Positions 42,249 through 50,638 of a stretch of DNA of 64,000 bases are shown piece by piece. The position numbers were made by a program, and so were the translations under genes. Location of the stretch: NCBI GenBank assembly GCA_963702125.1, contig OY969716.1, positions 992,001-1,056,000 on the forward strand, given 5' to 3'. The notes under the pieces are model-generated. The model was not told the DNA's origin. It searched no databases and saw only the letters and a program-made list of their open reading frames with translations. Origin of the DNA: Palsa-295 sp963702125 (lineage in GTDB: Bacteria > Acidobacteriota > Terriglobia > Acidiferrales > UBA7541). Within the stretch, counting starts at the first letter, position 1. Every line of letters starts with the position of its first letter.

Positions 42249-43625
42249 ATGCACGCAGGACTCCAGAAAGAAATCGAAAACTACGAGAAGCGCACGCCGC
42301 GTTCGAAAGACGCGCACAAGCGCGCCGAGGCGCGGTTGCCGCTCGGCGTGGCGAGCAACTATCGCGCTTACGATCCCTATCCTATTTTCGTCCGCGACGG
42401 AAAGGGCGGACGCATTCACGACATCGACGGCAACGAATACCTCGACTTCAATCTTTGCTTTGGCGCGATCATGGCGGGGCACTGCCACCCCGCCGTTGTG
42501 AAGGCCGTGCAGCAGAAACTCGGCACCGGCACGATGTTCGGCATGCCGCACGATCTCGAATGGGAACTCGCCGAGGAAATTTGTAAGCGCTTTCCGGTAG
42601 AGATGGTCCGCTTCAGCAATAGCGGTACTGAATGCACCATGCACGCTGTGCGCCTCGCGCGAGCCGCAACCGGCCGCGACAAAATCATCAAGATGGAAGG
42701 CGGTTACCACGGATTGCACGATTCCGTTCTCGTTTCGCTGAAACCGAAAGAGAGCGAAGTCGGCGGCACCGATTTCCCGACTTCAGTTCCCGGCGGCCAG
42801 GGAGTTCCGAAGGCTACCGTCGCGAATACGCTCATTGCGCAATTCAACGATTTCGACGGCGTGAAGCGGCTCTTCGACAAATACCCCAACGAAATTGCGG
42901 CCATCATCGTCGAGCCGATCATGATGAACGTCGGCATACTGATGCCCGAAGCGGGGTATCACAAAGCGTTGCTCGAACTCGCGCACGCCAACGGCGCTTT
43001 GCTCATCTTCGACGAAGTGAAGACCGGTGCGAAGCTCGCCTACGGCGGTGCATGCCAGTTCTTTGACATCAAGCCCGACATTGTCTGCCTCGCAAAATCG
43101 ATCGGCGGCGGTTTCTCGCTTGCGGCGTTTGCATCCACGCGAAAAGTGATGAACCAGATCTCCGATCACAAAGTTTTTCACGGCGGCACGTACAACACGA
43201 ACCCGGTCGCGATGGCTGCGGGCCTTGCGACGTTCCGCGAAGTGCTCACTCCGGCCGCGTACGAGCACGTCACCTCGCTTAATAAAAAACTGCTCGATGG
43301 CTACCAAGCGCAGCTCGATAAGACGGGGCTCGAAGCCTATGTCGTCGGCGCAGGCTGCAACGGCTCGCTGATGTTCTGCGCGAAGCCGATCAAGAATTAC
43401 CGCGACTGGCTGAAGATCGATAGCGATCTGTGGCGCCACTACTGGTTCGCGATGGTGAATCGTGGCGTGATGGCTCAGCCGTACTGGTGGGACGAGCAGT
43501 GGACCATCTCCGTAGCGCACACCGAGGCGGACATCGATCAGCACCTCGCGGCGTTCGCGGAAGTTGCACCGCAGCTTGCCGCGGCACAGAAAGAGCCGCG
43601 TGAAATTTCCACCGCGGCTCACTGA
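42249..43625 (+). CDS. Class III aminotransferase, glutamate-1-semialdehyde aminomutase-like paralogue
   Basis: A 458-residue PLP enzyme of the glutamate-semialdehyde aminomutase branch, distinct from hemL in this window. It has VRFSNSGTECTMHAVRLARA, KMEGGYHGLHDSVLVS, GALLIFDEVKTGAKLAYGG and the PLP-lysine motif DIVCLAKSIGGGFSLAAFAS (Lys about 283). The substrate loop differs from HemL. GGAGG lies five bases before ATG 42249, so the start is well supported. Its position between a lysine-dehydrogenase-like gene and an amino acid permease suggests an amino-acid or amine transaminase rather than a tetrapyrrole enzyme. The substrate is not known. Confidence 0.85.
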   Translation: MHAGLQKEIENYEKRTPRSKDAHKRAEARLPLGVASNYRAYDPYPIFVRDGKGGRIHDIDGNEYLDFNLCFGAIMAGHCHPAVVKAVQQKLGTGTMFGMPHDLEWELAEEICKRFPVEMVRFSNSGTECTMHAVRLARAATGRDKIIKMEGGYHGLHDSVLVSLKPKESEVGGTDFPTSVPGGQGVPKATVANTLIAQFNDFDGVKRLFDKYPNEIAAIIVEPIMMNVGILMPEAGYHKALLELAHANGALLIFDEVKTGAKLAYGGACQFFDIKPDIVCLAKSIGGGFSLAAFASTRKVMNQISDHKVFHGGTYNTNPVAMAAGLATFREVLTPAAYEHVTSLNKKLLDGYQAQLDKTGLEAYVVGAGCNGSLMFCAKPIKNYRDWLKIDSDLWRHYWFAMVNRGVMAQPYWWDEQWTISVAHTEADIDQHLAAFAEVAPQLAAAQKEPREISTAAH

Positions 43626-43643
43626 GCGGCTCGACGTTGTAGG

Positions 43644-43686
43644 GAAGCGGGCCAGCTTCAGGTCCTGGCTGTGGCCGGCCCGCTTC
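43644..43686 (+). repeat. Hairpin in the gap before the APC permease
   Basis: GAAGCGGGCC (43644-43653) pairs perfectly with GGCCCGCTTC (43677-43686) around a 23-base loop that contains CCAG/CTGG. No T-tract follows. It may attenuate or stabilise the polycistronic message between the aminotransferase and the permease. Confidence 0.5.
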
Positions 43687-43725
43687 GCAGTTCTGTAATC
43701 GCTCCCGAAGTCCACGGAGGCAATT

Positions 43726-45174
43726 CTGTCTGGCACCGAGAATTCGACGACACCCGCCGTGCATTTGAAGCGAGCGCTCGGGATGTGGGATCTCGTGTTG
43801 TTGTTCGTCGTCGCGGTCGCGAATCTCAACGTCGTGCCGGTAATCGCAGCCGACGGACCTGTCACGATCTGGCTCTGGACGCTCGCGCTGCTCTTCTTCT
43901 TCTGGCCGCAGGGCATCGCAGTCGTCGAGCTTTCCAATCGCTACCCGCAGGAAGGCGGCATCTACCTCTGGACCAAAAAATTCTTCGGCGACTTCCACGG
44001 ATTCATTTCCGGCTGGTGCTACTGGACGAACAACATCTTCTATATTCCGACACTCCTCGTGATCGTCGTCGGAATTTCCGTGTACGTCGGCGGCGCGCGC
44101 GCCCAACATCTCGGCGCCAATTCCGCCTACGTTTCCGCGGCGTCCGTGATTTTGCTGTGGGTGATGATCGCGCTGAATATTCGCGGCCTGAGCGTAGGGA
44201 AGTGGATCAACAATCTCGGCGGCATCGGGACCGCCATCACCAGCATCGTTCTCGTCGGCTTGGCGGTTGGCGTTCTTCGGATCCACGGCGGCAGCATCCA
44301 CCCGAGCGATTTCAGCATTCGCGGCGCGGACTGGCATCTCATCAATTCGTTCGGCTTCATTTGCTTTGGCCTCGTTGGCCTCGAACTCGCGTCGGTGATG
44401 GGTGACGAAATTCAGGAGCCGCAGCGCAACGTGCCGCGTGCCGTTCTGTGGGGTGGTCTCCTCTCCGGAGTTCTTTACATCGCGGCCACGCTTTCTCTTT
44501 TGCTCGCGGTCCCAAAATCCGAGATCGGCGCGGTCACAGGAATTCTGCAAGCCGTTCAGAGCATGGCCGGCAAACTTTCCGTGATGTGGCTTGTGCCGCT
44601 TGTCGCGCTCGTTCTCACGTTCGCGATCGCTGGCACCACATCCGCTTGGCTATCCGGCTCCGCGCGCATTCCGTTCGTCGCCGGTCTCGACAGCTACCTG
44701 CCCAGCGGCCTCGGCAAAATCCACCCAAAGTTCGATACGCCTTACGTCGCGCTGATTGTACAGGGCGTGATGACCACGCTGTTCCTGCTGATGAGCTTCG
44801 TCGGCTCGTCCGTCGAACAGGCTTACAAGCTTCTGCTCTCGCTCGCCGTCGTGCTTCAGCTCGTCCCGTTCCTGTATATGTACGGAGCAATCATTCTAAT
44901 CGCCGCGCGTGAAGAGAAGCCTAGCGGCCATTACAGCCGCGCGACGCTCTGGATTTCGGGTCTATCGGGCTTCATCACCACGGCCATCGGGATGTGCGTC
45001 GCGTTCGTGCCGCCGTCCGATCAACCCACCTGGCTTTTCGAAACAAAAATGGCGCTCGGATGTCTCGGGCTGCTCGGAGTCGGCGCTTTCTTTTTCGTCA
45101 TCAACTCGCGCCGCGCTCCCGCACTGGCGGCGGTTCCGTCCGCCGAAGTTCGCACACAAGGGGAAGCACGATGA
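43726..45174 (+). CDS. APC superfamily amino acid/polyamine permease (probable CTG start)
   Basis: A 482-residue, 12-helix inner-membrane permease. Features are GMWDLVLLFVVAVANLNVVP, YPQEGGIYLWTKKFFGDFHG and ICFGLVGLELASVMGDEIQE, typical of the amino acid-polyamine-organocation family. The start is unusual: GGAGG (43716-43720) lies five bases before CTG 43726, giving a plausible N-terminus (LSGTENSTTPAVHLKR). The same GGAGG and spacing precede the ATG of the upstream aminotransferase. The conventional alternative is GTG 43759, which lacks a ribosome-binding site. Its stop overlaps the ATG of the next gene by four bases. It likely imports an amino acid or polyamine for the surrounding enzymes. 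Confidence 0.85.
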   Translation: MSGTENSTTPAVHLKRALGMWDLVLLFVVAVANLNVVPVIAADGPVTIWLWTLALLFFFWPQGIAVVELSNRYPQEGGIYLWTKKFFGDFHGFISGWCYWTNNIFYIPTLLVIVVGISVYVGGARAQHLGANSAYVSAASVILLWVMIALNIRGLSVGKWINNLGGIGTAITSIVLVGLAVGVLRIHGGSIHPSDFSIRGADWHLINSFGFICFGLVGLELASVMGDEIQEPQRNVPRAVLWGGLLSGVLYIAATLSLLLAVPKSEIGAVTGILQAVQSMAGKLSVMWLVPLVALVLTFAIAGTTSAWLSGSARIPFVAGLDSYLPSGLGKIHPKFDTPYVALIVQGVMTTLFLLMSFVGSSVEQAYKLLLSLAVVLQLVPFLYMYGAIILIAAREEKPSGHYSRATLWISGLSGFITTAIGMCVAFVPPSDQPTWLFETKMALGCLGLLGVGAFFFVINSRRAPALAAVPSAEVRTQGEAR

Positions 45175-46628
45175 AGCGGTACAAGCTGTTCATCAACGGA
45201 GAATTCGTAGAGGGCCACAGCGGCAAGTTTCTTCCAGTTTACGACCCGTCCACTGAATCGGTGATCGCCGAAGTTCCCGACGGCGACGAATCGGACGTGA
45301 ATCGCGCCGTAGCCGCCGCGCGCGCCGCATTCGATTCCGGCCGCTGGGCGCAGTCCACAGCGCAGGAGCGCGGCCGCATCCTATTCCGACTCGCAGAGCG
45401 CATTCGCAAAGAAACGCCGCAGCTCGCCGAACTCGAAGCGCGCAATTCCGGCAAGCCCATCGTCGAAGCCGAATACGATCTCGCCGACGCCGCGACCTGC
45501 TTCGAGTATTACGCCGGCATGGCCACAAAAGTCGTCGGCCACGTGAATCCCGTTCCAGATAACGCGCTCAGCCTTTCGTTGAAAGAACCCGTCGGCGTCG
45601 CCGGCCAAATTATTCCGTGGAATTATCCGCTGCTGATGGCCGCGTGGAAGCTCGCGCCGGCCATCGCCGCAGGCGCCACGTGCGTGCTGAAGCCCGCAGA
45701 ACAAACACCGCTCACCGTCCTCGAATTTGCGTCTTATCTCAACGAAGCGGGCCTGCCTCCAGGCGTCGTCAACATCGTTACCGGCCTTGGCGAAACCACT
45801 GGCGCACCTCTGGTCCGCCATCCCGACGTGAATAAAATCGCGTTCACCGGCAGCGCCGCCGTAGGCAAAGCCATCGTGAAGGCCGCCGCGGATACGGTGA
45901 AGCGCGTCACGCTCGAACTCGGCGGCAAGTCCCCGAATATTTTCTTCGCGGACGCCGACTTCGAAGCCGCCATCGACGGCGCGCTCTTTGGCGTCTTCAT
46001 CAACCAAGGCGAAGTCTGCTCCGCGGGCAGCCGCATTCTTGTTGAAAAATCGATTTACTCAAAATTTGTGGAAGCGATGGCCGCCAAAGCGAAAACCATC
46101 AAGCTCGGCGCCCCGCTCGAACGCGAAACCAAAATGGGCCCGCTCGTCAGCAAAGAGCAGTATGACCGCGTGCGTTCGTACGTTGAAATAGGGAAGGGTG
46201 AAGCAAAACTCGCCTCAGGTGGAGGCCGTCCCGCCGGATTCGCGAAGGGCTATTACGTGGAGCCCACGATTTTTTACGACGTCGATAATTCCGCGCGCAT
46301 CTCACGAGAGGAGATCTTTGGACCCGTCGCCACCGTTATTCCTTTTAAAGACGAAGCCGACGCGATCAAGATCGCCAACGATTCGCCGTACGGTCTCGCT
46401 GCCGCCGTGTGGTCGCGCGATATTTTTCGCGCGTTCCGCACCGTGAAAGCGCTACGCGCCGGAATCGTCTGGGTGAATCACATGCAGCCCACTTACGTGG
46501 AAGCGCCGTGGGGCGGCTTCAAGCAATCCGGATTCGGGCGCGAACTCGGCCCCTGGGGAATCGAAGAGTATCTGGAAACCAAGCAAGTGCACATCAATCT
46601 CAACGAGCAGCCGATCGGCTGGTACTGA
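45171..46628 (+). CDS. Aldehyde dehydrogenase, betaine/gamma-aminobutyraldehyde type
   Basis: A 485-residue NAD(P)-dependent aldehyde dehydrogenase. Motifs are VAGQIIPWNYPLLMAAWK, VTLELGGKSPNIFF with the general base Glu about 249, and NQGEVCSAGSRILV with the catalytic Cys about 283. The C-terminus has EAPWGGFKQSGFGRELG. This subfamily oxidises betaine aldehyde and omega-amino aldehydes such as gamma-aminobutyraldehyde, products of polyamine oxidation. ATG 45171 overlaps the permease stop and AGGGGAAG lies upstream. It belongs to the same group as the flanking transaminases. Confidence 0.9.
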   Translation: MKRYKLFINGEFVEGHSGKFLPVYDPSTESVIAEVPDGDESDVNRAVAAARAAFDSGRWAQSTAQERGRILFRLAERIRKETPQLAELEARNSGKPIVEAEYDLADAATCFEYYAGMATKVVGHVNPVPDNALSLSLKEPVGVAGQIIPWNYPLLMAAWKLAPAIAAGATCVLKPAEQTPLTVLEFASYLNEAGLPPGVVNIVTGLGETTGAPLVRHPDVNKIAFTGSAAVGKAIVKAAADTVKRVTLELGGKSPNIFFADADFEAAIDGALFGVFINQGEVCSAGSRILVEKSIYSKFVEAMAAKAKTIKLGAPLERETKMGPLVSKEQYDRVRSYVEIGKGEAKLASGGGRPAGFAKGYYVEPTIFYDVDNSARISREEIFGPVATVIPFKDEADAIKIANDSPYGLAAAVWSRDIFRAFRTVKALRAGIVWVNHMQPTYVEAPWGGFKQSGFGRELGPWGIEEYLETKQVHINLNEQPIGWY

Positions 46629-46629
46629 T

Positions 46630-47994
46630 ATGCCTACAATACAAATTCGCACCGCCATTCCGGGCCCAAAGTCGCAGGAACTCATGCGTCGCCGCGAAGC
46701 CGCTGTGTCTCGCGGAGTCTCTCACGCCACACCAATCTTCGCCGCGCGCGCCGAAGGCGCCGTGCTCGAAGACGTCGATGGAAATCGCTTTCTCGATTTT
46801 GCCGGCGGCATCGGCGTGCTGAACGTGGGCCATCGCGCGCCTCGCGTTGTTGCTGCGTTGCGCGATCAGATCGATCAGTTCCTGCACACGTGTTTCAGCG
46901 TCTCGCCCTACGCGAAATACATCGAGCTGGCCGAAAAACTAAACTCGCTCACTCCCGGCAATTTCCCGAAGAAAACGATTCTCGTGAATAGCGGCGCCGA
47001 AGCGATCGAAAACGCCGTAAAGATCGCTCGCGCCTATACCAAGCGCCCGGCGATCATCTGCTTCGAAGACGCATTCCACGGCCGCACCATGATGGCCATG
47101 TCGCTCACGAGCAAAACGCATCCGTACAAGGCCGGGTTCGAGCCTTTCTCCTCCGAGGTGTATCGCATCCCGTACGCGTATTGTTACCGCTGCGCGTACT
47201 CCTTGAAATTTCCGTCGTGCAATGTTTTCTGCGCGCATCATCTCGAGGACACATTTAAGCGCGTCGTCGCGTCGGAAACGGTCGCCGCCGTCGTCGTGGA
47301 GCCCGTACTCGGCGAAGGTGGCTTCGTCGCACCTCCACGTGACTTCTACCAGGTGATCCAGCAGATTTGCCGCAAGCACGGCATCCTTTTCGTCGCCGAT
47401 GAAGTGCAGACCGGATTCGGCCGCACCGGCTCGATGTTTGCGTGCGGGTACTACGGCATCGTGCCCGACCTGCTCATCAGCGCGAAGTCCATCGCCGCGG
47501 GGCTGCCGCTCGCCGGCGTCACCGGCCGCGCGGAGGTGATGGACGCGCCAGGAGTCGGCGGCCTCGGCGGCACTTACGGCGGCAATCCGCTTTCGTGCGC
47601 CGCGGCGCTCGCTTCGATCGAGACGATGGAGAAGGAAGATCTCCCGGCGCGCGCCATCAAACTCGGCGACGTTTTCGAATCGCGCGCCCGAGAATGGAAG
47701 AAGAAGTGGCCGCTGATCGGTGAAGCACGCGGCCTCGGTGCGATGCGCGCTCTGGAACTGGTAAAGTCGCAAGAGACGCGCGAGCCGGCGAAGGAAGAAA
47801 CGGAGCAGGTTCTAAAATTCTGCCGGGATAAGGGCCTCATCGTCCTTTCGGCGGGCAGCTACGGCAATGTGATTCGCTTGCTCGTACCACTCGTCGTCAC
47901 AGACGATCAATTCGACGAAGGCCTGAACATTCTCGAAGCCGCGCTTGCGCAGGTCGCCGAATCGCACGCCGTCGCCGAGCCGCGCCTCGCATAA
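46630..47994 (+). CDS. Class III aminotransferase, 4-aminobutyrate (GabT)-like
   Basis: A 454-residue PLP enzyme. Motifs are FLDFAGGIGVLNVGHRAPRV, LVNSGAEAIENAVKIARAYT, ILFVADEVQTGFGRTGSMFA and the PLP-lysine motif DLLISAKSIAAGLPLAG (Lys about 286). A small cysteine group CYRCAY...CNVFC (about 185-201) is present, as in several related transaminases. The family transfers amino groups from 4-aminobutyrate, 5-aminovalerate or similar omega-amino acids to 2-oxoglutarate. ATG 46630 follows the aldehyde dehydrogenase stop by one base. Pairing with aldehyde dehydrogenases on both sides fits omega-amino acid breakdown to succinate or glutarate. Confidence 0.88.
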   Translation: MPTIQIRTAIPGPKSQELMRRREAAVSRGVSHATPIFAARAEGAVLEDVDGNRFLDFAGGIGVLNVGHRAPRVVAALRDQIDQFLHTCFSVSPYAKYIELAEKLNSLTPGNFPKKTILVNSGAEAIENAVKIARAYTKRPAIICFEDAFHGRTMMAMSLTSKTHPYKAGFEPFSSEVYRIPYAYCYRCAYSLKFPSCNVFCAHHLEDTFKRVVASETVAAVVVEPVLGEGGFVAPPRDFYQVIQQICRKHGILFVADEVQTGFGRTGSMFACGYYGIVPDLLISAKSIAAGLPLAGVTGRAEVMDAPGVGGLGGTYGGNPLSCAAALASIETMEKEDLPARAIKLGDVFESRAREWKKKWPLIGEARGLGAMRALELVKSQETREPAKEETEQVLKFCRDKGLIVLSAGSYGNVIRLLVPLVVTDDQFDEGLNILEAALAQVAESHAVAEPRLA

Positions 47995-48054
47995 GCATCA
48001 GCGAGCGTCACAGTTTTCATACAGCACGCGAAGCACTCATCTGAGGTCGTCATC

Positions 48055-49503
48055 GTGTCGATTGTTGCGAAGCTCCCCGTAAAAGACTGGCCATACCTCA
48101 TCGACGGCAAGTGCGTGTCGGAAGGCGAGCGCGTCGAATTGAAAGCGCCGTTCGACGGCTCCGTCGTCGGGCGCACGTGGCGCGGCACGCAAGCTCATGC
48201 TGATGCGGCTGTAGCTTCCGCCGTTCGCGGCTTCCAACTCACGCGCAAGCTTCCAGGCTTTGAGAAACAGCGAATCCTGCGCTCAATCTCGGACGGCATC
48301 CGCGAACGCCGCGACGAATTCGCCACGCTTATCGCCCAGGAAGCAGGGAAGCCGATCAAGACCGCACGAGGAGAAGTCGATCGCGGAATCTTTACTTTCG
48401 CCGTGGCTGCCGAAGAAGCCATACGCATTGGTGGTGAGTGGCTGCCGCTCGATTGGCAAGCCTCGACCGCGGACCGCGCCGGAATCGTGCGCCGCTTTCC
48501 ACTCGGCCCCATCCTCGCGATCACCCCGTTCAATTTCCCGCTGAATCTTGTGGCGCACAAAGTCGCGCCCGCCATCGCCGCCGGGTGTTCGATCGTCCTG
48601 AAGCCCGCGCCGCAAACTCCGCTCACCTCGCTGCTTCTCGCCGAAGTGATCGAGAAGTCCGGCTTTCCCGCGGGAGGCTTCAACGTCATACCGCTCGCGA
48701 ACGCCGAAGCAGAAAACCTCGTCGCAAACGACGCGCTGAAAATGCTTTCCTTTACCGGCAGCGTTCCCGTCGGCTGGGCGCTCAAGGAGAAATCCGGGAA
48801 GAAAAAGGTCACGCTCGAATTGGGCGGAAACGCGGCGGTAATCGTGCACTCGGACACAAACGTGGAAGAAGCCGCGGACCGCTGCGTCGCCGGCGGTTTC
48901 GCGTATGCGGGCCAGAGCTGCATCTCGGTGCAGCGGATTCTCGTCCAAAGTTCGGTTCGAGATCGGTTCACAGCTCGTCTCTTAGAGGGCGTGGCAAAAC
49001 TCAAAACGGGCGACCCACTCGACGATGCAACCGACGTTGGCCCGATGATCAGCGAAGATGCGGCCAAGCGCGCCGAAGCCTGGATCAAAGAAGCGCTGAA
49101 CGCAGGCGCAAAGCTTGTTACCGGCGGCCATCGCAGAGGAGCGACGCTGGAGCCAACCGTGCTCGCGAACACCAATCCGACAATGAGAGTCAGTTGCCAG
49201 GAAGTTTTTGCGCCGGTGGTAAACGTGGACGCTTACGAGTCGTTCGACAACGCCATCAAAATCGTCAACGATTCCGCGTTCGGGCTGCAGGCCGCCGTTT
49301 TCAGCGAAAGCAAGACCAACATCTTCAAAGCGTTCGCCGAACTTGAAGTGGGCGGCGTAATAGCAGACGACATGTCTTCCTTTCGCATCGACCACATGCC
49401 CTATGGCGGCGTGAAAGATTCGGGCATCGGCCGCGAAGGCCTGCGTTACGCCATTGAAGAAATGACGGAGCCTCGGATTCTGGTCGTGCGCCTGCCGTCT
49501 TAA
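48055..49503 (+). CDS. Aldehyde dehydrogenase, lactaldehyde/succinate-semialdehyde-like
   Basis: A 482-residue aldehyde dehydrogenase, less typical than its neighbour. Motifs are GPILAITPFNFPLNLVAHKV, VTLELGGNAAVIVHSD and YAGQSCISVQRILV with the catalytic Cys about 289, then PYGGVKDSGIGREGL near the end. Members of this group oxidise small semialdehydes or hydroxyaldehydes. It starts with GTG 48055, with GAGG eight bases upstream, 60 bases after the GabT-like gene. It would complete oxidation of a semialdehyde released by that transaminase. It converges on terC across 18 bases without a visible terminator. Confidence 0.88.
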   Translation: MSIVAKLPVKDWPYLIDGKCVSEGERVELKAPFDGSVVGRTWRGTQAHADAAVASAVRGFQLTRKLPGFEKQRILRSISDGIRERRDEFATLIAQEAGKPIKTARGEVDRGIFTFAVAAEEAIRIGGEWLPLDWQASTADRAGIVRRFPLGPILAITPFNFPLNLVAHKVAPAIAAGCSIVLKPAPQTPLTSLLLAEVIEKSGFPAGGFNVIPLANAEAENLVANDALKMLSFTGSVPVGWALKEKSGKKKVTLELGGNAAVIVHSDTNVEEAADRCVAGGFAYAGQSCISVQRILVQSSVRDRFTARLLEGVAKLKTGDPLDDATDVGPMISEDAAKRAEAWIKEALNAGAKLVTGGHRRGATLEPTVLANTNPTMRVSCQEVFAPVVNVDAYESFDNAIKIVNDSAFGLQAAVFSESKTNIFKAFAELEVGGVIADDMSSFRIDHMPYGGVKDSGIGREGLRYAIEEMTEPRILVVRLPS

Positions 49504-49521
49504 GCAACACAGATCAGTTGA

Positions 49522-50466
49522 TCAAGCGGCGGCCGTCGATCCATCTCCGCCGTTGCGAGCCGGAAACAACAGCGACGCCACCACCGTCACGAGCAAAATC
49601 CCCGCGATCACGCTCAGCGAAATCATTGCAGGCACTGGCCGCCACTCGCTCGCGATCATCTTCGATCCCACAAACACCAAAATCGCCGCCAGCCCCTGAT
49701 GCAGGAACCGGAATCGCGGCAGCAAATCCGCCAGCGCAAAATAAAGCGCGCGCAGCCCCAGAATTGCGAACGCGTTCGACGAATACACGATGAAAGGATT
49801 TCGCGTGATCGCCAGCACCGCCGGCACCGAATCCACCGCGAAAATCAAATCCATGGCTTCCACCGCGATCAGCGCCAGAAACAGGTGCGTCGCGCAGCGC
49901 TTCCCGTCGCGCTTCACGAAAAATGTCGTCCCTTCCGGGTCGTCTTCCACGCGCATCACGCGCCGCGCTGCGCGCACCAGCCAGTTGCCCTGCGGATCGA
50001 TTTTGCGTTCGCTGGAAAAGAACATCCTCAGCCCGGTGAGCAGCAGAAACGCGCCGAACACATACAGCACCGAATGAAATACCGCCAGCAATTCCACGCC
50101 GGCCAGTACAAATACCGCCCGCATCACCAGCGCGCCTGCCACGCCGTAAAACAGCACGGTGTGCTGCGCCTCCGCCTTGACTCGAAACGCCTGAAAGATC
50201 AAAAGAAAGACGAAAATGTTGTCCACGCTCAGGGATTTTTCGACCAGATAACCGGTAAGAAATTCCAGGCCCGCCGCGCGCCCCAGCGTGTAATAAATCC
50301 ACACATTGAAGGCCAGTGACACCGCGATCCAGCAGGCGCTCTCGATCAGCGCCTCGCGCACCTTCACCCGATGCGCCTTGCGGTGAAATACACCCAGATC
50401 GATGGCGAGCGAGGCAGCCGTCACCGCCAAAAATACGACCCAGAGATGTATCGGAGTTCCCAGCAT
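49522..50466 (-). CDS. TerC/Alx family membrane protein
   Basis: A 314-residue inner-membrane protein with about eight to nine helices. The TerC hallmark is seen as VEKSLSVDNIFVFLLIF and IAVEAMDLIFAVDSVPAVLA, with conserved acidic residues in the membrane, and FIVYSSNAFAILGLRALYF. TerC/Alx proteins are linked to metal (Mn2+) efflux, tellurite resistance and metallation of exported enzymes. No ter gene or yybP-ykoY-like leader is visible upstream. It converges on the aldehyde dehydrogenase and is divergent from the kinase gene. Confidence 0.9.
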   Translation of the reverse strand: MLGTPIHLWVVFLAVTAASLAIDLGVFHRKAHRVKVREALIESACWIAVSLAFNVWIYYTLGRAAGLEFLTGYLVEKSLSVDNIFVFLLIFQAFRVKAEAQHTVLFYGVAGALVMRAVFVLAGVELLAVFHSVLYVFGAFLLLTGLRMFFSSERKIDPQGNWLVRAARRVMRVEDDPEGTTFFVKRDGKRCATHLFLALIAVEAMDLIFAVDSVPAVLAITRNPFIVYSSNAFAILGLRALYFALADLLPRFRFLHQGLAAILVFVGSKMIASEWRPVPAMISLSVIAGILLVTVVASLLFPARNGGDGSTAAA

Positions 50467-50638
50467 GGTCCACCCGCAAAACGGTAGCTAAACTGTGCGG
50501 TTGAAGGAGTGTAACCGCCGCAGTTCTATTTCGGAACTCCTCATTACGCCCGTAAGACATAGTCCTTGCGGACGTTGCGCCAATGCCCGATAATTCACCC
50601 TTGGACTGCGCCCACGCCGGGTTTCCGGCGGGTTCTGC

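Noticed and set aside
50467..50638. Manganese (yybP-ykoY) riboswitch upstream of terC
   Set aside because: No matching stems or conserved bases seen in the short upstream region.
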